From positions 1 through 64,000 of the forward strand of contig JAKPTZ010000095.1 in assembly GCA_029555025.1 (NCBI GenBank): a stretch of DNA of 64,000 nucleotides, given 5' to 3'. This document shows, in pieces, positions 49,889-60,400 of this stretch. Position 1 is the first letter of the stretch. The number at the start of each line of letters is the position of its first letter. Source of the DNA: Deltaproteobacteria bacterium. Lineage in GTDB: Bacteria > Myxococcota_A > UBA9042 > DTJE01. The translations under genes and the position numbers were made by a program. Below the pieces are notes generated by a model. The model saw nothing but the letters and a program-made list of their open reading frames with translations. It searched no databases and was not told the DNA's origin.

Positions 49889-49902
49889 CCGGGATTGCGG
49901 AT

Positions 49903-50964
49903 ATGAAAACTTCATTTCTGCCACTTCTTGCCGTGCTGCTGACCGTGTCCGCAGGCGCGCAGCGGGCGGTCGCCCAGACGGACGTCACGAACGAGGACGT
50001 TGTGGCCGGGGCTGGGGCCGAAGCCGATGCCCCGCCCGGAGGTCCGCGCGGCGGGGAAGCCTCCGTGACGGTAACGATGGATCCCACGAACGAGCCGGTT
50101 CAGATCGGCAGGCCGTTTCATGTGGAAATCCGCTTCGGATACCCCGTCGGCACCAGAATCTATTTCCCTGACGCGCCGGACACGAAGCCCCTGACCCTTG
50201 TTTCAGTGAAGTCGGAAGATCGCACGGTACTCGGAACCTCGACCTCGGAAAGCCACAAACTTATCCTGCTTGCGATCAAGACGGGTGAGGCGATCCTGAA
50301 GCCGTTCGAGGTTCCGGTGGTGCTCCCCGACGGTCACGCGGCATCGGTCATGACTCCGGAACTTCGCATCAACGTATCCGGTTCGCTTGGCAACGAGGAG
50401 GCCCCCGAACTGGCACCGCCAGGTGAAACGCGCCCGGTGATCGTGCGCAACGACCTGCTGATATGGATTCTGGTCGCTCTGGCGGCCGCGGCCGTGGCTT
50501 CACTGACGGCTATAATGGTTTATCGCAGATGGCGCGCCTGGGCAGACGCCCACAGACCGCCGCCCCCGCCAGTGCCGCCCCATGAACGCGCAAGGGCCAG
50601 GCTTGCCGAAATCGAGGCAATGGGACTGGTCGAACAACGCGACTTCAAGACCCTGGCACTGCTGGTATCCGAGGTCATCCGCGAATTCCTTGGTGCCGTG
50701 CTCCGCTTCCCGGGAACCGATTCCACGACCTGGGAGACGCTTGAGTCGGTGCGGCGTGCCTCCGGCGGGAACGCGGTTGGAAAGATGAGCCTGATGGAAC
50801 TCGAGGACTTCCTGGCCCTGTGCGACCTCATCAAGTTCGCGAAGTTCGAGCCGTCGGTCGGGGACGCACAGGCCCTTGTCCGCAGAAGCCACGAACTGGT
50901 TGACATGGTCATGTGCGGGCCGACTGACCAGGCCGGCCGTGACGGTGACGGGGGTGCGTCATGA
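49903..50964 (+). CDS. Membrane-anchored Bat-operon protein, BatD/DUF4381-like
   Basis: A 353-residue protein with a signal peptide (LTVSAGAQRAVAQ), a beta-rich periplasmic domain (residues ~50-165), a membrane helix (IWILVALAAAAVASLTAIM) and a cytosolic helical tail (RARLAEIEAMGLVEQRDFKTLALLVSEVIREFLG) with FLALCDLIKFAKFEP. The architecture matches the small protein found between DUF58 and BatA in aerotolerance operons. Its gene overlaps batA by 4 bp. No function is established beyond operon membership. Confidence 0.75.
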   Translation: MKTSFLPLLAVLLTVSAGAQRAVAQTDVTNEDVVAGAGAEADAPPGGPRGGEASVTVTMDPTNEPVQIGRPFHVEIRFGYPVGTRIYFPDAPDTKPLTLVSVKSEDRTVLGTSTSESHKLILLAIKTGEAILKPFEVPVVLPDGHAASVMTPELRINVSGSLGNEEAPELAPPGETRPVIVRNDLLIWILVALAAAAVASLTAIMVYRRWRAWADAHRPPPPPVPPHERARARLAEIEAMGLVEQRDFKTLALLVSEVIREFLGAVLRFPGTDSTTWETLESVRRASGGNAVGKMSLMELEDFLALCDLIKFAKFEPSVGDAQALVRRSHELVDMVMCGPTDQAGRDGDGGAS

Positions 50965-52067
50965 GATTCGAATCCCCGTGGATGTTCCTTCTTCTGGTTC
51001 CAGTGGCCGGAATGGTCGCTTTCGGACTGTACTCGCTGCTTCGGAAACCGGCGCACCTGGACATTCCGACCGTGCGGCACGCGACGGCCGCCGGATCCGG
51101 ATTCCGCGGACGGATGGCCCACCTTCCGGCCGTTCTGACCGGAATCGCGGCAGTTCTGGCGGTCGTGGCGCTCGCAAGGCCCCAGGTACAGGATCACGAG
51201 GAACTGGTCGGAGAAGGCGCCGATTTCGTCATCGCACTCGACATGTCGGCATCGATGAACGCCGTCGATATGCCGGCCGAAGACATCCTTTCCAACCAGG
51301 CGGCCGGGCATGAACCACCGAACAGGTTCGAGTCCGCGAGACAGATTCTGAAAAAATTCATCTCGTCCAGAGACATGGATCGTGTCGGCCTGGTCATTTT
51401 CGCCTCGAAGGCCTACGTGAAGTTTCCACTGACACTGGACAGGGACGCGATGACCAGGATCCTTGACGGGCTGGTTCTTGACGACCGGATGCGCAGCCAG
51501 GATGGAAACTGCGTCAACGGATGCACGATAACCGGCGAGCAGACGGCCATCGGCGACGCCCTGGCCCGGGCTTTCAAGAGAATCGAGGACTCGAAGACGA
51601 AAAGCCGCAACATCATCCTGATAACGGACGGTGACAACAACGCCGGGATGGCCGCCCCGACTGAAATCGCGGATTTCATCGCGCGCGAGTCGGGCGCGAA
51701 CCCGGTTCGGGTATTCACGTTCCTGGTCGGTGGCGGCAAGGACACATGGATGCCGGCTTTCAACGGTTTTTCCGGCGATCTCCTGAAAGCCGGCAACGGC
51801 ATGCAGGTCTATGAGCCTGTCAAGGATCAGGCGCCCGTGAAGCCGGATCTGCTGCGTGAAATCGCCGAAAAGACTGGCGGACGTTTCTTTGCCGCTCCTT
51901 CGGAAAGCGACTTCCGCAAGGAATTTTCCGACCTGGAAAAGACGGAATTTTCGGCCCCCGCGCTGCAGGCATTCAGGGAAGCGTACGCGTGGCCGCTGGC
52001 TGCTGCGCTTGTGCTTTACGTGGCCGGACTGGCGCTCGGAACGACCATCTGGCGCCGCTGGCCGTGA
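50961..52067 (+). CDS. BatA-like VWA protein
   Basis: A 368-residue protein with two N-terminal hydrophobic segments, a von Willebrand A domain and a C-terminal membrane helix. The MIDAS is assembled from DMSASM, the Thr in TGEQTAIG, and ITDGDN, so metal binding is expected. A ~15-residue insertion with a Cys pair (SQDGNCVNGCTITG) sits directly before the MIDAS Thr loop, which is unusual in the family. Its ATG overlaps the previous stop (ATGA). Bat proteins are linked to envelope stress and aerotolerance. Confidence 0.9.
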   Translation: MRFESPWMFLLLVPVAGMVAFGLYSLLRKPAHLDIPTVRHATAAGSGFRGRMAHLPAVLTGIAAVLAVVALARPQVQDHEELVGEGADFVIALDMSASMNAVDMPAEDILSNQAAGHEPPNRFESARQILKKFISSRDMDRVGLVIFASKAYVKFPLTLDRDAMTRILDGLVLDDRMRSQDGNCVNGCTITGEQTAIGDALARAFKRIEDSKTKSRNIILITDGDNNAGMAAPTEIADFIARESGANPVRVFTFLVGGGKDTWMPAFNGFSGDLLKAGNGMQVYEPVKDQAPVKPDLLREIAEKTGGRFFAAPSESDFRKEFSDLEKTEFSAPALQAFREAYAWPLAAALVLYVAGLALGTTIWRRWP

Positions 52068-52083
52068 CGGCAGGAGAATGGAA

Positions 52084-54675
52084 GTGTTCCAGTTTGAATC
52101 AATCAGATGGGGTAACCCGGATCTGTGGTGGCTGCTCCTGCTGCCAGCCATGCTGGTTCCCGCGTGGGTCTGGCAGGAGCTTTCGTTCAGGAAGATTCTC
52201 GGTTCCTTCCCGGGCACCAGGCTCGTCCCGTCAATGGTTCACGGTTCCGGAACCGGCAGGCGCCTGGCGACATTCCTTTGCGCCGTCGTCGCCCTTGAAC
52301 TGCTTGGCGTCGCGGCCATGAGGCCCCGATACGGATTGAAGGACTACGCGGTCAAGGGGATCGGTGTCGATGTAGCAATCGTTCTCGATGCCAGCCGATC
52401 CATGAAGGTCTCCGACGTCGCCCCGGACAGGCTCGGCAAGTCGATCATCGAAATTTCCAGACTCCTGCGTGCTTCCGGCGGCAACCGTGTCGCCCTTGTC
52501 CCGTTCGCCGGAATTTCGTTCATCCAGAGCCCGCTTACGGTGGATCACGAGGTGATACGGCAGTACCTGAACGATCTGCGCGTTACGGACATCCCCGTCC
52601 CGGGAACCGCGCTGGGAAGGGCCCTTAACACCGCCGGCAGGGCGCTTGGCATCGATCAGGCAGGCTTCAGGGGATCGGCGCACAAGGCCATCGTCGTGTT
52701 CACCGACGGCGAGAACCACGAAGGTGAACCGGCTGAAGTGGCAAGGAACCTGGCGCAGAAAGGCGTCCGAATCTTTACCGTCGGTGTCGGTACACCGGAA
52801 GGCAAGCCAATCCCGCGCCTGAACGACAAGGGTGTCGTGACAGGGTTGACCCGGGCCGACGACGGGGTTTCCCCGGTTCTTTCAAAACTTGACGAGGCGC
52901 TGCTGAAGGAAGTTGCCGAGGTGACAGGGGGAAAGTACTTCCAGCTTTCCGGTCTGGCCGCCGGCGCAAGCGTTTCCGAACAGCTCATGAAGGAGATCGA
53001 TTCGCTTCAGAAGGCCGAGTACATGTCGGCGGTCGAACGACTGCTGGAGGACAGGTTCCAATACCCCCTCGCGGCCGCCATCGTGTTCATGCTGCTGCCG
53101 TTCCTCTGGGCCGGCGTCCGACGAAGGCCCGGCCCTGCCCGCGTCGGCGCGGCGGGTGCCGCCATGATGGTGGCGGTGCTGGCGCTGTCGATGCCCGCCA
53201 GTGCGGAACCTTTCGAACACCCGATTCTTGCCAGACTGTTCAACACCAGCCACGGAGGCGTTGACGACGCCACGGAACTGATTCAGGAAAACAGGCACTC
53301 CGAGGCCCTGACGCTTCTTAAGGAACTGGCCACCAGAATCCCGCCGTCGCCGGCGCTTGACCTTGACCTGGCGCTTGCCGCATTCGGATCCGGCGACTTC
53401 GGCGCGGCCGTGGAGTACGCCGAAGGCGCCATCAGGAAGAACGATGCCCTGCCCGAGGGTTCCCCGATCAGGCTCAGTCCCGCTTCGCTTCATCATGCGA
53501 AGGGAACCATGCTGGCAGCCAGAGCCCGCGCAATGTCCGTCGAAAAGAAGCCGCCGCGGGAAGTCCGAAAGGTTTACAGGCAGGCGGTCGATTCCCTTGT
53601 GGCCGCCCTGCTGCTCGATCCGGAAAACCCGGCCACCAGGCGCAACCTTGAAATAGTGGCGACGGCGGCGTACCCACCCTGCTCCAGCCTGGACGATGCA
53701 AGGGAACCCAACAACACCCGCGCTGACGCCGCCTTCCTGACCCCGGATCCGAGTACCCTGGAGGCCGCCGAGACTCTGCTCCTGTGCCCGGCCGACACCG
53801 ACTGGTTCAAACTTCCAGTCAACCAGGGGGAAACCCTTTTCGTTTCGGTTCAGAAGCCGCCCGAGGCCGCCGCGGCGCCAGGTGGAGATCCGTCTGCCCC
53901 GGCGCAACAGCAGAAACCGGAACCGGCCGACGTCGATCTGTCCCTTGAAGGAGATGACGGCACCCTGATTGCTGATGGGGTCAAACAGGCAAGGTGGACC
54001 GCGCCGGACGACGCGGGCTCGACCATGCTGATGAAGGTGACCGGCCCGCAGGTTGAGGACGGTGTCGATTACTTCCTGTCGGCCAGGATCGTTCCACCTT
54101 GTCCGTCCGGGGACGACCAGATGGAACCGAACGATTCCAGGGAAGCAACGAAGGCCATCCAGGAAGGCGAGATGGCCCTTCGCTCCTGTCCTCTCAACGA
54201 CGACTGGTTCCAGTTTGTCGAGCAACAGGGACAGGCAAAGGAGGTTCGTCTGACATCGTCAAACTCCGACGATCCGGTCGATCTTCAGGTATTCAGCGCG
54301 GACGGGGCCTCGATGGACGTCAGGACAGACATCGGGCCGGATGGAACGGTGCGATCCGTCCTTCTTCCAAAGGCGGAGCAGGAGGCCCCGTTCACGATCC
54401 TGGTTTCATCCGGCGCCGGACAGGCCTTCTATACCCTTTCAATCCAGGATCCTGAAGGCGGACAGAACGATCGGCAGAATGACGACCAGCAGAATAACGA
54501 GCAGAAGCCCGATGAACAGGAAGGGAAGGATCGGCAGCAGGAACAAAAATCACAGGGATCGCGTACAATGCGCGAGCTCATTGACGCGATTGACAGCAAC
54601 GACCGGAACCTCGAGGCCCAGGAGGCCGCAAGGAACAACCCGATGGGCGACTCGAGTCCGGACAAGGACTGGTAA
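52084..54675 (+). CDS. BatB-like VWA protein fused to TPR and two PPC-type domains
   Basis: An 863-residue fusion. Order: membrane segments, VWA domain with MIDAS motifs DASRSM, VPGTALG and FTDGEN (residues ~85-300), membrane helix (FQYPLAAAIVFMLLPFLWAG), a second signal-like segment (AAMMVAVLALSMPASAEP), a TPR-like helical region (residues ~385-510), then two PPC-like beta domains (REPNNTRADAAFL...DTDWFKL and MEPNDSREATKAI...NDDWFQF). It ends with a Gln/Asn-rich tail. In most genomes batB and batC (TPR) are separate genes. I chose GTG 52084 (AGGAG seven bases upstream) over ATG 52078. It is in operon with batA (16 bp) and batD (5 bp). Confidence 0.88.
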   Translation: MFQFESIRWGNPDLWWLLLLPAMLVPAWVWQELSFRKILGSFPGTRLVPSMVHGSGTGRRLATFLCAVVALELLGVAAMRPRYGLKDYAVKGIGVDVAIVLDASRSMKVSDVAPDRLGKSIIEISRLLRASGGNRVALVPFAGISFIQSPLTVDHEVIRQYLNDLRVTDIPVPGTALGRALNTAGRALGIDQAGFRGSAHKAIVVFTDGENHEGEPAEVARNLAQKGVRIFTVGVGTPEGKPIPRLNDKGVVTGLTRADDGVSPVLSKLDEALLKEVAEVTGGKYFQLSGLAAGASVSEQLMKEIDSLQKAEYMSAVERLLEDRFQYPLAAAIVFMLLPFLWAGVRRRPGPARVGAAGAAMMVAVLALSMPASAEPFEHPILARLFNTSHGGVDDATELIQENRHSEALTLLKELATRIPPSPALDLDLALAAFGSGDFGAAVEYAEGAIRKNDALPEGSPIRLSPASLHHAKGTMLAARARAMSVEKKPPREVRKVYRQAVDSLVAALLLDPENPATRRNLEIVATAAYPPCSSLDDAREPNNTRADAAFLTPDPSTLEAAETLLLCPADTDWFKLPVNQGETLFVSVQKPPEAAAAPGGDPSAPAQQQKPEPADVDLSLEGDDGTLIADGVKQARWTAPDDAGSTMLMKVTGPQVEDGVDYFLSARIVPPCPSGDDQMEPNDSREATKAIQEGEMALRSCPLNDDWFQFVEQQGQAKEVRLTSSNSDDPVDLQVFSADGASMDVRTDIGPDGTVRSVLLPKAEQEAPFTILVSSGAGQAFYTLSIQDPEGGQNDRQNDDQQNNEQKPDEQEGKDRQQEQKSQGSRTMRELIDAIDSNDRNLEAQEAARNNPMGDSSPDKDW

Positions 54676-54680
54676 GGCAG

Positions 54681-56564
54681 ATGAAAGGCGTGCAGACCGG
54701 ATCATGCCGTACCTTCGGCGCCGCGTTGTCGGCCTTCGTGGCGGCAACCATGATGCTGCCGGCGGCTTTTGCATCGACCTCGGTATCGATGCGCGCCGAC
54801 AGCAGGGAAATCGCCTGGGACGGAACCGTGACGATCGAAATCGTGATGGAAGGCGAATTCGACGAGGCGCGCGGACCGGACATGCCTGACTTCAAGGTGG
54901 TCGGTCGCTCCTCCGGAAGTTCGGTCTCGATCGTCAACGGAACGGTCAGTCGGCAGCAGAGGGTCACCCTTGCGCTTGCACCGCTGCGGGAAGGCGAACT
55001 CGCAATCGGAAAGATCGAACTTGTGCGCGAAGGGCGCGTGGTCGCGACCTCGGGTGCCCTGAAAATCAAGGTGTCCGGCGGTGGGGGTCAATCCCCGTCG
55101 CCTGCCGGTTCGCCGCCGGTCCAGCCAATGCCGGAAGACGAGCCGGAACCCGGGGCCGCGCAGGCCGCCGATGAGCCGGAAGCGGCGACGGCCTCGCCGC
55201 CAGGTTCAGTCGGGCGCGGGCAGGTGCCGGCGGAGATGGCGGGCAGGCAGGCATTCATCCTGCCAAGGGTTCCGGATCGACCGGTCTATGCGGGTGAGCC
55301 GATTTATGTCGAATACGCCCTCTACACAAGGTCGGACGTACCTCTGTCCGGTCTGGCCTTAAACAGCGTTCCCGAACTGAAAGGCTTCATCATCGACAAC
55401 CCATCCCAGGATTCGGAGTCGGTTCGACGGGTCGCTATCGGCGGACGCCGCTTTGAGGAAAGAATCATATGGAGGGCTGCCGTCACGGCAATCGACCCGG
55501 GGAAAAAGACTTTCGATCCGATTTCAATCGACCTGGTCACCGGAGGCATGTTTTCGTCCAGAAGGCATAAACTGGCGAGCGAGCCGCTTGATGTCACCTT
55601 CGCGGAAGTCCCCCTTCAGGGGCGGCCGGCCGATTTCATCCCCGGCACCATCGGTCAGTACATCGTCAACTCTTCGCTGGACAAGCCGATCGTTAAGATC
55701 GGGGAATCGGCGATCCTGACGGTTGAAATCACGGGATCCGGCAATCTCAGGGCTTTGAAGCCGCCAAGGATTGTCGAGCCCGACGGCGTCAGGGTCGATC
55801 GGGTTCCATCGTCCGACCTCGACGAACTGCGCATCGACCGCGGCGGCATATCGGGACGCAAGGTCTTCCAGTTCCTGCTGACCCCTGAAAGGGAAGGAAC
55901 TTTTGAACTTGGAAGGATCGACGTGCCGTTCTTCAGCAGCCTGACCGGCAAGTACGAGCGGGCAAGATCCGACAGGATTGTCCTGACCGGAGCCGGATTT
56001 GCCGCCGGCGGAAAGGTCATGGAGGCCAGGCGCGACAACCCGCCGCTGGGGATCATTGGAGAAAGCGATCTCAAGGTTCCGGAACCGGCAGTTGACGACG
56101 AAATCAACTCCGGCCTGCTGGCGGCGGTCATGGCGGCGCCGGTTCTTTTCTTCGGGGTCGCCGAAACACTGGCCCGGCGAAGGGCGTTCCTGGTCGCGAA
56201 CGGCCGGGCGCTCCGTGGAAGGCGCGCGCTGGCGGCTGCCCGCGCCGGGCTGCGCCGCCTGCGGGAATCGAACACCGGGGGCCAGGAATTCTGGACCGGC
56301 CTGGAAGGCCTTATTCGGGTATTCCTGGACGCGCGCTTCGGGCTCAACACCCAGGCCTTGACGGCCCAGGAGATTGCCACGGCCCTGGCGGCCGCAGGCG
56401 CATCTCCCGACGACATTTCAAGCCTGGCCGGCGAGCTCGAATCCTGCGCCTTCGCGCGCTTCGCACCGGCCAGCGCACTTCAGGGCGACCGGTCGGCGGC
56501 CATCGATCGCGTCGAAAGGTGCCTTTCCGGACTGGACGGTTCGCAGGGGGGGGAGCCGGGATGA
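54681..56564 (+). CDS. BatD-like protein
   Basis: A 627-residue protein with a signal peptide (AAFASTSVSM) and several Ig-like beta domains, as in BatD. The repeated core is WDGTVTIEIVMEGEFD and VYAGEPIYVEYALYT, then KIGESAILTVEITGSGNLRAL. A transmembrane helix (INSGLLAAVMAAPVLFFGVAETL) follows, and a cytosolic helical domain of about 110 residues ends the protein. A Pro/Glu/Ala-rich insert separates the first and second beta domains. It begins five bases after batB and overlaps batE by 4 bp. Confidence 0.88.
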   Translation: MKGVQTGSCRTFGAALSAFVAATMMLPAAFASTSVSMRADSREIAWDGTVTIEIVMEGEFDEARGPDMPDFKVVGRSSGSSVSIVNGTVSRQQRVTLALAPLREGELAIGKIELVREGRVVATSGALKIKVSGGGGQSPSPAGSPPVQPMPEDEPEPGAAQAADEPEAATASPPGSVGRGQVPAEMAGRQAFILPRVPDRPVYAGEPIYVEYALYTRSDVPLSGLALNSVPELKGFIIDNPSQDSESVRRVAIGGRRFEERIIWRAAVTAIDPGKKTFDPISIDLVTGGMFSSRRHKLASEPLDVTFAEVPLQGRPADFIPGTIGQYIVNSSLDKPIVKIGESAILTVEITGSGNLRALKPPRIVEPDGVRVDRVPSSDLDELRIDRGGISGRKVFQFLLTPEREGTFELGRIDVPFFSSLTGKYERARSDRIVLTGAGFAAGGKVMEARRDNPPLGIIGESDLKVPEPAVDDEINSGLLAAVMAAPVLFFGVAETLARRRAFLVANGRALRGRRALAAARAGLRRLRESNTGGQEFWTGLEGLIRVFLDARFGLNTQALTAQEIATALAAAGASPDDISSLAGELESCAFARFAPASALQGDRSAAIDRVERCLSGLDGSQGGEPG

Positions 56565-57328
56565 AACGGATCCTTCCATGCCTGCTTCTGGCCCTCATCC
56601 TCCCGTTGTCCGTCCGGGGCGAAACGGTGCCCCAGCTTTTTGACGCCGGCGTATCCGAATACAGACAGGGAAACTTCGACCGGTCTGCCGGCATCTTTCT
56701 TGATCTTGTGGAAAAATACGACGTTGTTTCCCCCGACGTGCTGGCGAACCTCGGCTCGGCCGAATTCGCCGCCGGCCGTGCCGGCGATGCCATGCTCCAC
56801 CTCATGATGGCCGCAAGACTGGATCCCGATGGAAGGGCCGGCCAGACCGCCGCCGTCAACCTGGACAGGATCCGATCGCTGCTGAACGAGCGGCAGGAAG
56901 GCAGATCTGGTTCCGCATACGTTTTCGGCGGGTACACGGACCCCTGGATGGCCCTTTTCTCGTGGCTTCCACCACAAGCCGCCCTGATCGCCTTCCTGGC
57001 ATGCTGGGCTTCCTTCTTCGTTTCCCTGGCCGTCAGGCGCATGCTTCGGCCCGAAAGCGCAAGGACTCTTGCGGCCATCGCACTTGCTCTTACGGTCGCC
57101 ACCGGATTCATGGCCTATGCCACAAGCAGGATATCCGGATACCGAACGGGAGTCGTCCTGACCGAATCGACTCCACTGATGACGTCGATTGCATCCACGG
57201 AACCGTCGGCAACCCTGCCGGAGGGCCTGGAATTCCGGGTAATGGAACGTCGGGGGGCGTGGGTGAGGATAAGGCTCTCTTCCGGACTGACGGGCTGGAT
57301 CCCCGAATCTGAAGCCGGCATCCCTTAA
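56561..57328 (+). CDS. BatE-like TPR and SH3 protein
   Basis: A 255-residue protein with a signal peptide (LALILPLSVRG), TPR-like repeats (AGVSEYRQGNFDRSAGIFLDLV, LANLGSAEFAAGRAGDAMLHLM), two membrane helices (around residues 135-185) and a C-terminal SH3-like domain (ATLPEGLEFRVMERRGAWVRIRLSSGLTGWIPES). I chose ATG 56561, which overlaps the batD stop as ATGA behind GGGGAG; the track adds 14 residues. It is the last gene of the Bat operon and is followed by a terminator. Confidence 0.85.
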   Translation: MKRILPCLLLALILPLSVRGETVPQLFDAGVSEYRQGNFDRSAGIFLDLVEKYDVVSPDVLANLGSAEFAAGRAGDAMLHLMMAARLDPDGRAGQTAAVNLDRIRSLLNERQEGRSGSAYVFGGYTDPWMALFSWLPPQAALIAFLACWASFFVSLAVRRMLRPESARTLAAIALALTVATGFMAYATSRISGYRTGVVLTESTPLMTSIASTEPSATLPEGLEFRVMERRGAWVRIRLSSGLTGWIPESEAGIP

Positions 57329-57345
57329 CCGGCCGTCACGCAGCC

Positions 57346-57373
57346 TGCAACATCCCGCGTTGCAACAATTTTT
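57346..57373 (+). terminator. Terminator of the Bat operon
   Basis: TGCAAC-ATCCCGC-GTTGCA forms a 6-bp stem with a seven-base loop, followed by ACAATTTTT. It starts 18 bases after the batE stop and before the promoter of the TPR gene. Confidence 0.65.
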
Positions 57374-57383
57374 GGTCGGCGTG

Positions 57384-57412
57384 TTGGTTCCTGAACGTTC
57401 TGTCGATAAAAT
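57384..57412 (+). promoter_or_regulatory. Promoter for the 1,445-residue TPR gene
   Basis: TTGGTT (57384-57389) and TAAAAT (57407-57412) are 17 bp apart, 36 bases before the ATG and directly after the Bat terminator. The TPR gene is therefore probably a separate transcription unit. Confidence 0.6.
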
Positions 57413-57448
57413 AAAGCCCTTCAAGTTTGAAAACACCCGGGGTGGAAC

Positions 57449-60400
57449 ATGGATCTTCTCGCTATCCAGATTAACGCGGCGTCCCACGTAGCCGTTCCGG
57501 TCAGGAAGGCATTGCTCGAGCCGGGGCCGGCCGACGCGACTTTCACCCTTCTGTACGCGGCCCACAGACTGCTGCGCCTGGCTTGCGCATTCGGCGGCTA
57601 CGACGCCGACGCGCAGGGGGCTGGCAGGTTCGACCGAATGATTCCATTCGTTGCCGACATGATTTCGCGCGGAACCCTGGATCTGAAGGAAACCGGTGTA
57701 TCGACGGCCCTTTCCGACCTCCAGGTCGCGGCCGACGAACTGGTGACGGTGGACGCGTATGCCGAAAGAACCTCCAGGGAATGGCAGCCGGCACTTGAAT
57801 TGACGATGTCCTGCCTTGGCGGGCTTCGCCCGCTGGCGCTGTTCCTGAGGACGGCTGCCGGCGATCGCGACGGAATGATGCACCTTGCGGTCGGAAGCGG
57901 CCTTCCGGCAGTCAGGAGAGTCTCCCAGCAGGGCTCGCAGGTCACCTCAATCCTGCTGCCGGATGACTCGCTGAAGGAAACCGGACCGGCAATGCGGACC
58001 GGGGACGGCATTGTCGAACCGCTGATACCATGGACCGGATGGGCCGGCTCATTCGAGACAATCGATGGAAGAATCGTTGACGGGGCGGGGGCTGCAACCA
58101 TTCCGGTGGCGCCGTTCGTTCCGGCGTCCGCCCTCGGGCGACTGGCCGCATTTCACGCCGGCGGTTCGGGCGCGCCTGCGGCCCGCATCGGACGGACCGC
58201 ACCGGGTCAGTCGGCAGCCGAATACCTGATAATTTCGACGTTCGGCGGGGATGACTGGAAGACCCCTGCCGGCATCCAGGCCATCTTCGATTTCGTGATC
58301 GACAACGGTGATGCGCGCCTCCAGCAGGCCGTAACCCATGCCGCTGCCGTCGCGATCGGCCGGATGGTGGAATCCCTCTCGACTTCGGATGACGCCGGCG
58401 CGCTGGCCGAGGCCCTGATTTCCCTTCAGCAGTTCCAGGAAGGCGCGGCGAGGACGGCGACCTTGCGCCGTGCCTCCAACCTGTACCTGGAAAAGGTCGG
58501 GGACAAGACCGCGGCGCAACTCTGCCTGCTGAAGGCAATCGAATCGGCGCCTGGCGACACGCACCAGCTTGCCGACCTTCTGGAACTGGCTTCCGAAATG
58601 CCGGCCGGTGATCAGGCCTGGGGCGAGGCGGCGGCAGAGATGGCCGGCGACCTGGTGAAACTTGGAAAGGGCCTGTCCGGTCGCCCCGAGGCGGCTCCAG
58701 TCCTGAAAACCGCGGCGGATCTGTACGACATCGCCGGCAGGGAGGAAGCGGCGGCGCAGGCCCACGCCTGCGTCCTTGAAGCGGATCCCAACGCTGTCGT
58801 AAGCATCGAAAGGGTGATCGCCTCAATTCTGGAACCGGTTGAACTTGAGCGTGAATGCAGGGCCAGGCTGAAGCGGGCATGGGACTCGACTGCCCGGGGA
58901 AAAATCCTGTCCGCACTTGCCCGTGCCCTGGCCGCCCTCGGCCGCGCATCCGAGGCCGCCGAATCCATCAAGGAAGCTCTGGCGCTGCTTCCTGAATCAA
59001 ACGACCTGCTTCAGTCGGCAAGGAGCATCCTGCTTGATGCCGCCGACTGGCCTTCCCTTTCGGGCGTCATGAACCGGCTGCTCGCGGTCGCCCCGGACGC
59101 CCAGGCCAGAACCGACGCCGCAATCGACATGGCCGCGATTGCGGTGGATCGCATGAAATCACCCGCGATTGCTCTTGCCTGGCTTGAAAAGGTCGATGAC
59201 GGAAAGAATGCCGCCATCGCCACGCGGCTTCAGCAGGTGCACGCCGAACTCGGCATGTGGAAGGAAGCCGCCGACGACCTTCAAAGGGTCTTGTCGGATT
59301 CGAACTCGGTTCAGGACTGGATCGCGCTGGCCAGGATTTTCAGGGATCGGCTGGGAAACCAGTCCGAAGCCGCACGGTCGTTCCGAAATGCCCTCGAGCG
59401 ACTTGAAGGACAGGAACTCGTCGCCATCGCTCTTGAGTACGCCGAGCTTCCGGGACTCAAGGATGTGGACGGTTTCGTGGCCACTACCCTTAACCGGGCC
59501 ATCGACGCTGCCGATGACGACATCGTCAAGGCCAGCCTGTTCAAACTGCTTGGGCGTTTCAACTCTGCGGGCGATACTGCCGGTTCTGATTCCGTCCAGC
59601 ATCTCGAAGAGGCTCTGAAGCTCAACCCTGTTGACTGCGAATGTGCGTTGAAACTGGCTGGAATATACCTTGCCAGGGATCAGGCGGAAAAGGCGTTCTC
59701 GATGTTGGAAGCCCCGGCCAGGGCCGCGGCCAGGGCCGGTGACACGGAAACCGAAATCCGTCTGCGGGAGATTTCGGCCGGTGCGGCAGTCCGCTGCTTC
59801 GATCACAAGGGCGCCGCAAGGAACCTGGAACGCATACTCGAACTGCAGCCTGCAAACATCGACGCCGCAAGAAGGCTGGCCGGGGTGCGCGCAGCGCTTG
59901 GCAACGTCGATGGCGCGATCGAAGTCCTTAATTCCCGGGCCACCCCGGATGGAAAGCCGGCGGTTTCGGACGCGCCGCTGCTGCGCGAACTCGCCCGGGC
60001 CCTTTCATCCCAGAAAAGATATGCCGAGGCTCTCGCCAGGCTGCAGGAAGCCTGGGCAATCGACTCCACGCCATCCGAGGAGGTCTTCCGGGAACTTGTG
60101 GAAGCGGCGTCGGCGGCAGGCGACAGGGATGCCATGATCGACTGGCTCAAGCGCCTGGTCAACCTGGAACAGCCTTCGGAACGCAGGTTTACCGACCTGA
60201 TACGCCTCGGCGACGCCATGAAGGCTCAAGGCGACCTCGACGGCGCGACCGAATGGTACATGGTGGCGGCGCGCGAGGAGTACTCCCGAAAGGTGGCGCT
60301 GCACAAGGCCCTGGAATCGTCCATCGAGGCCCGCCAGTTCGGACGGGCCCGCAACATACTGATGAGCATCGTTGAAGAAGAACAGGACGACCTGAAGAAG

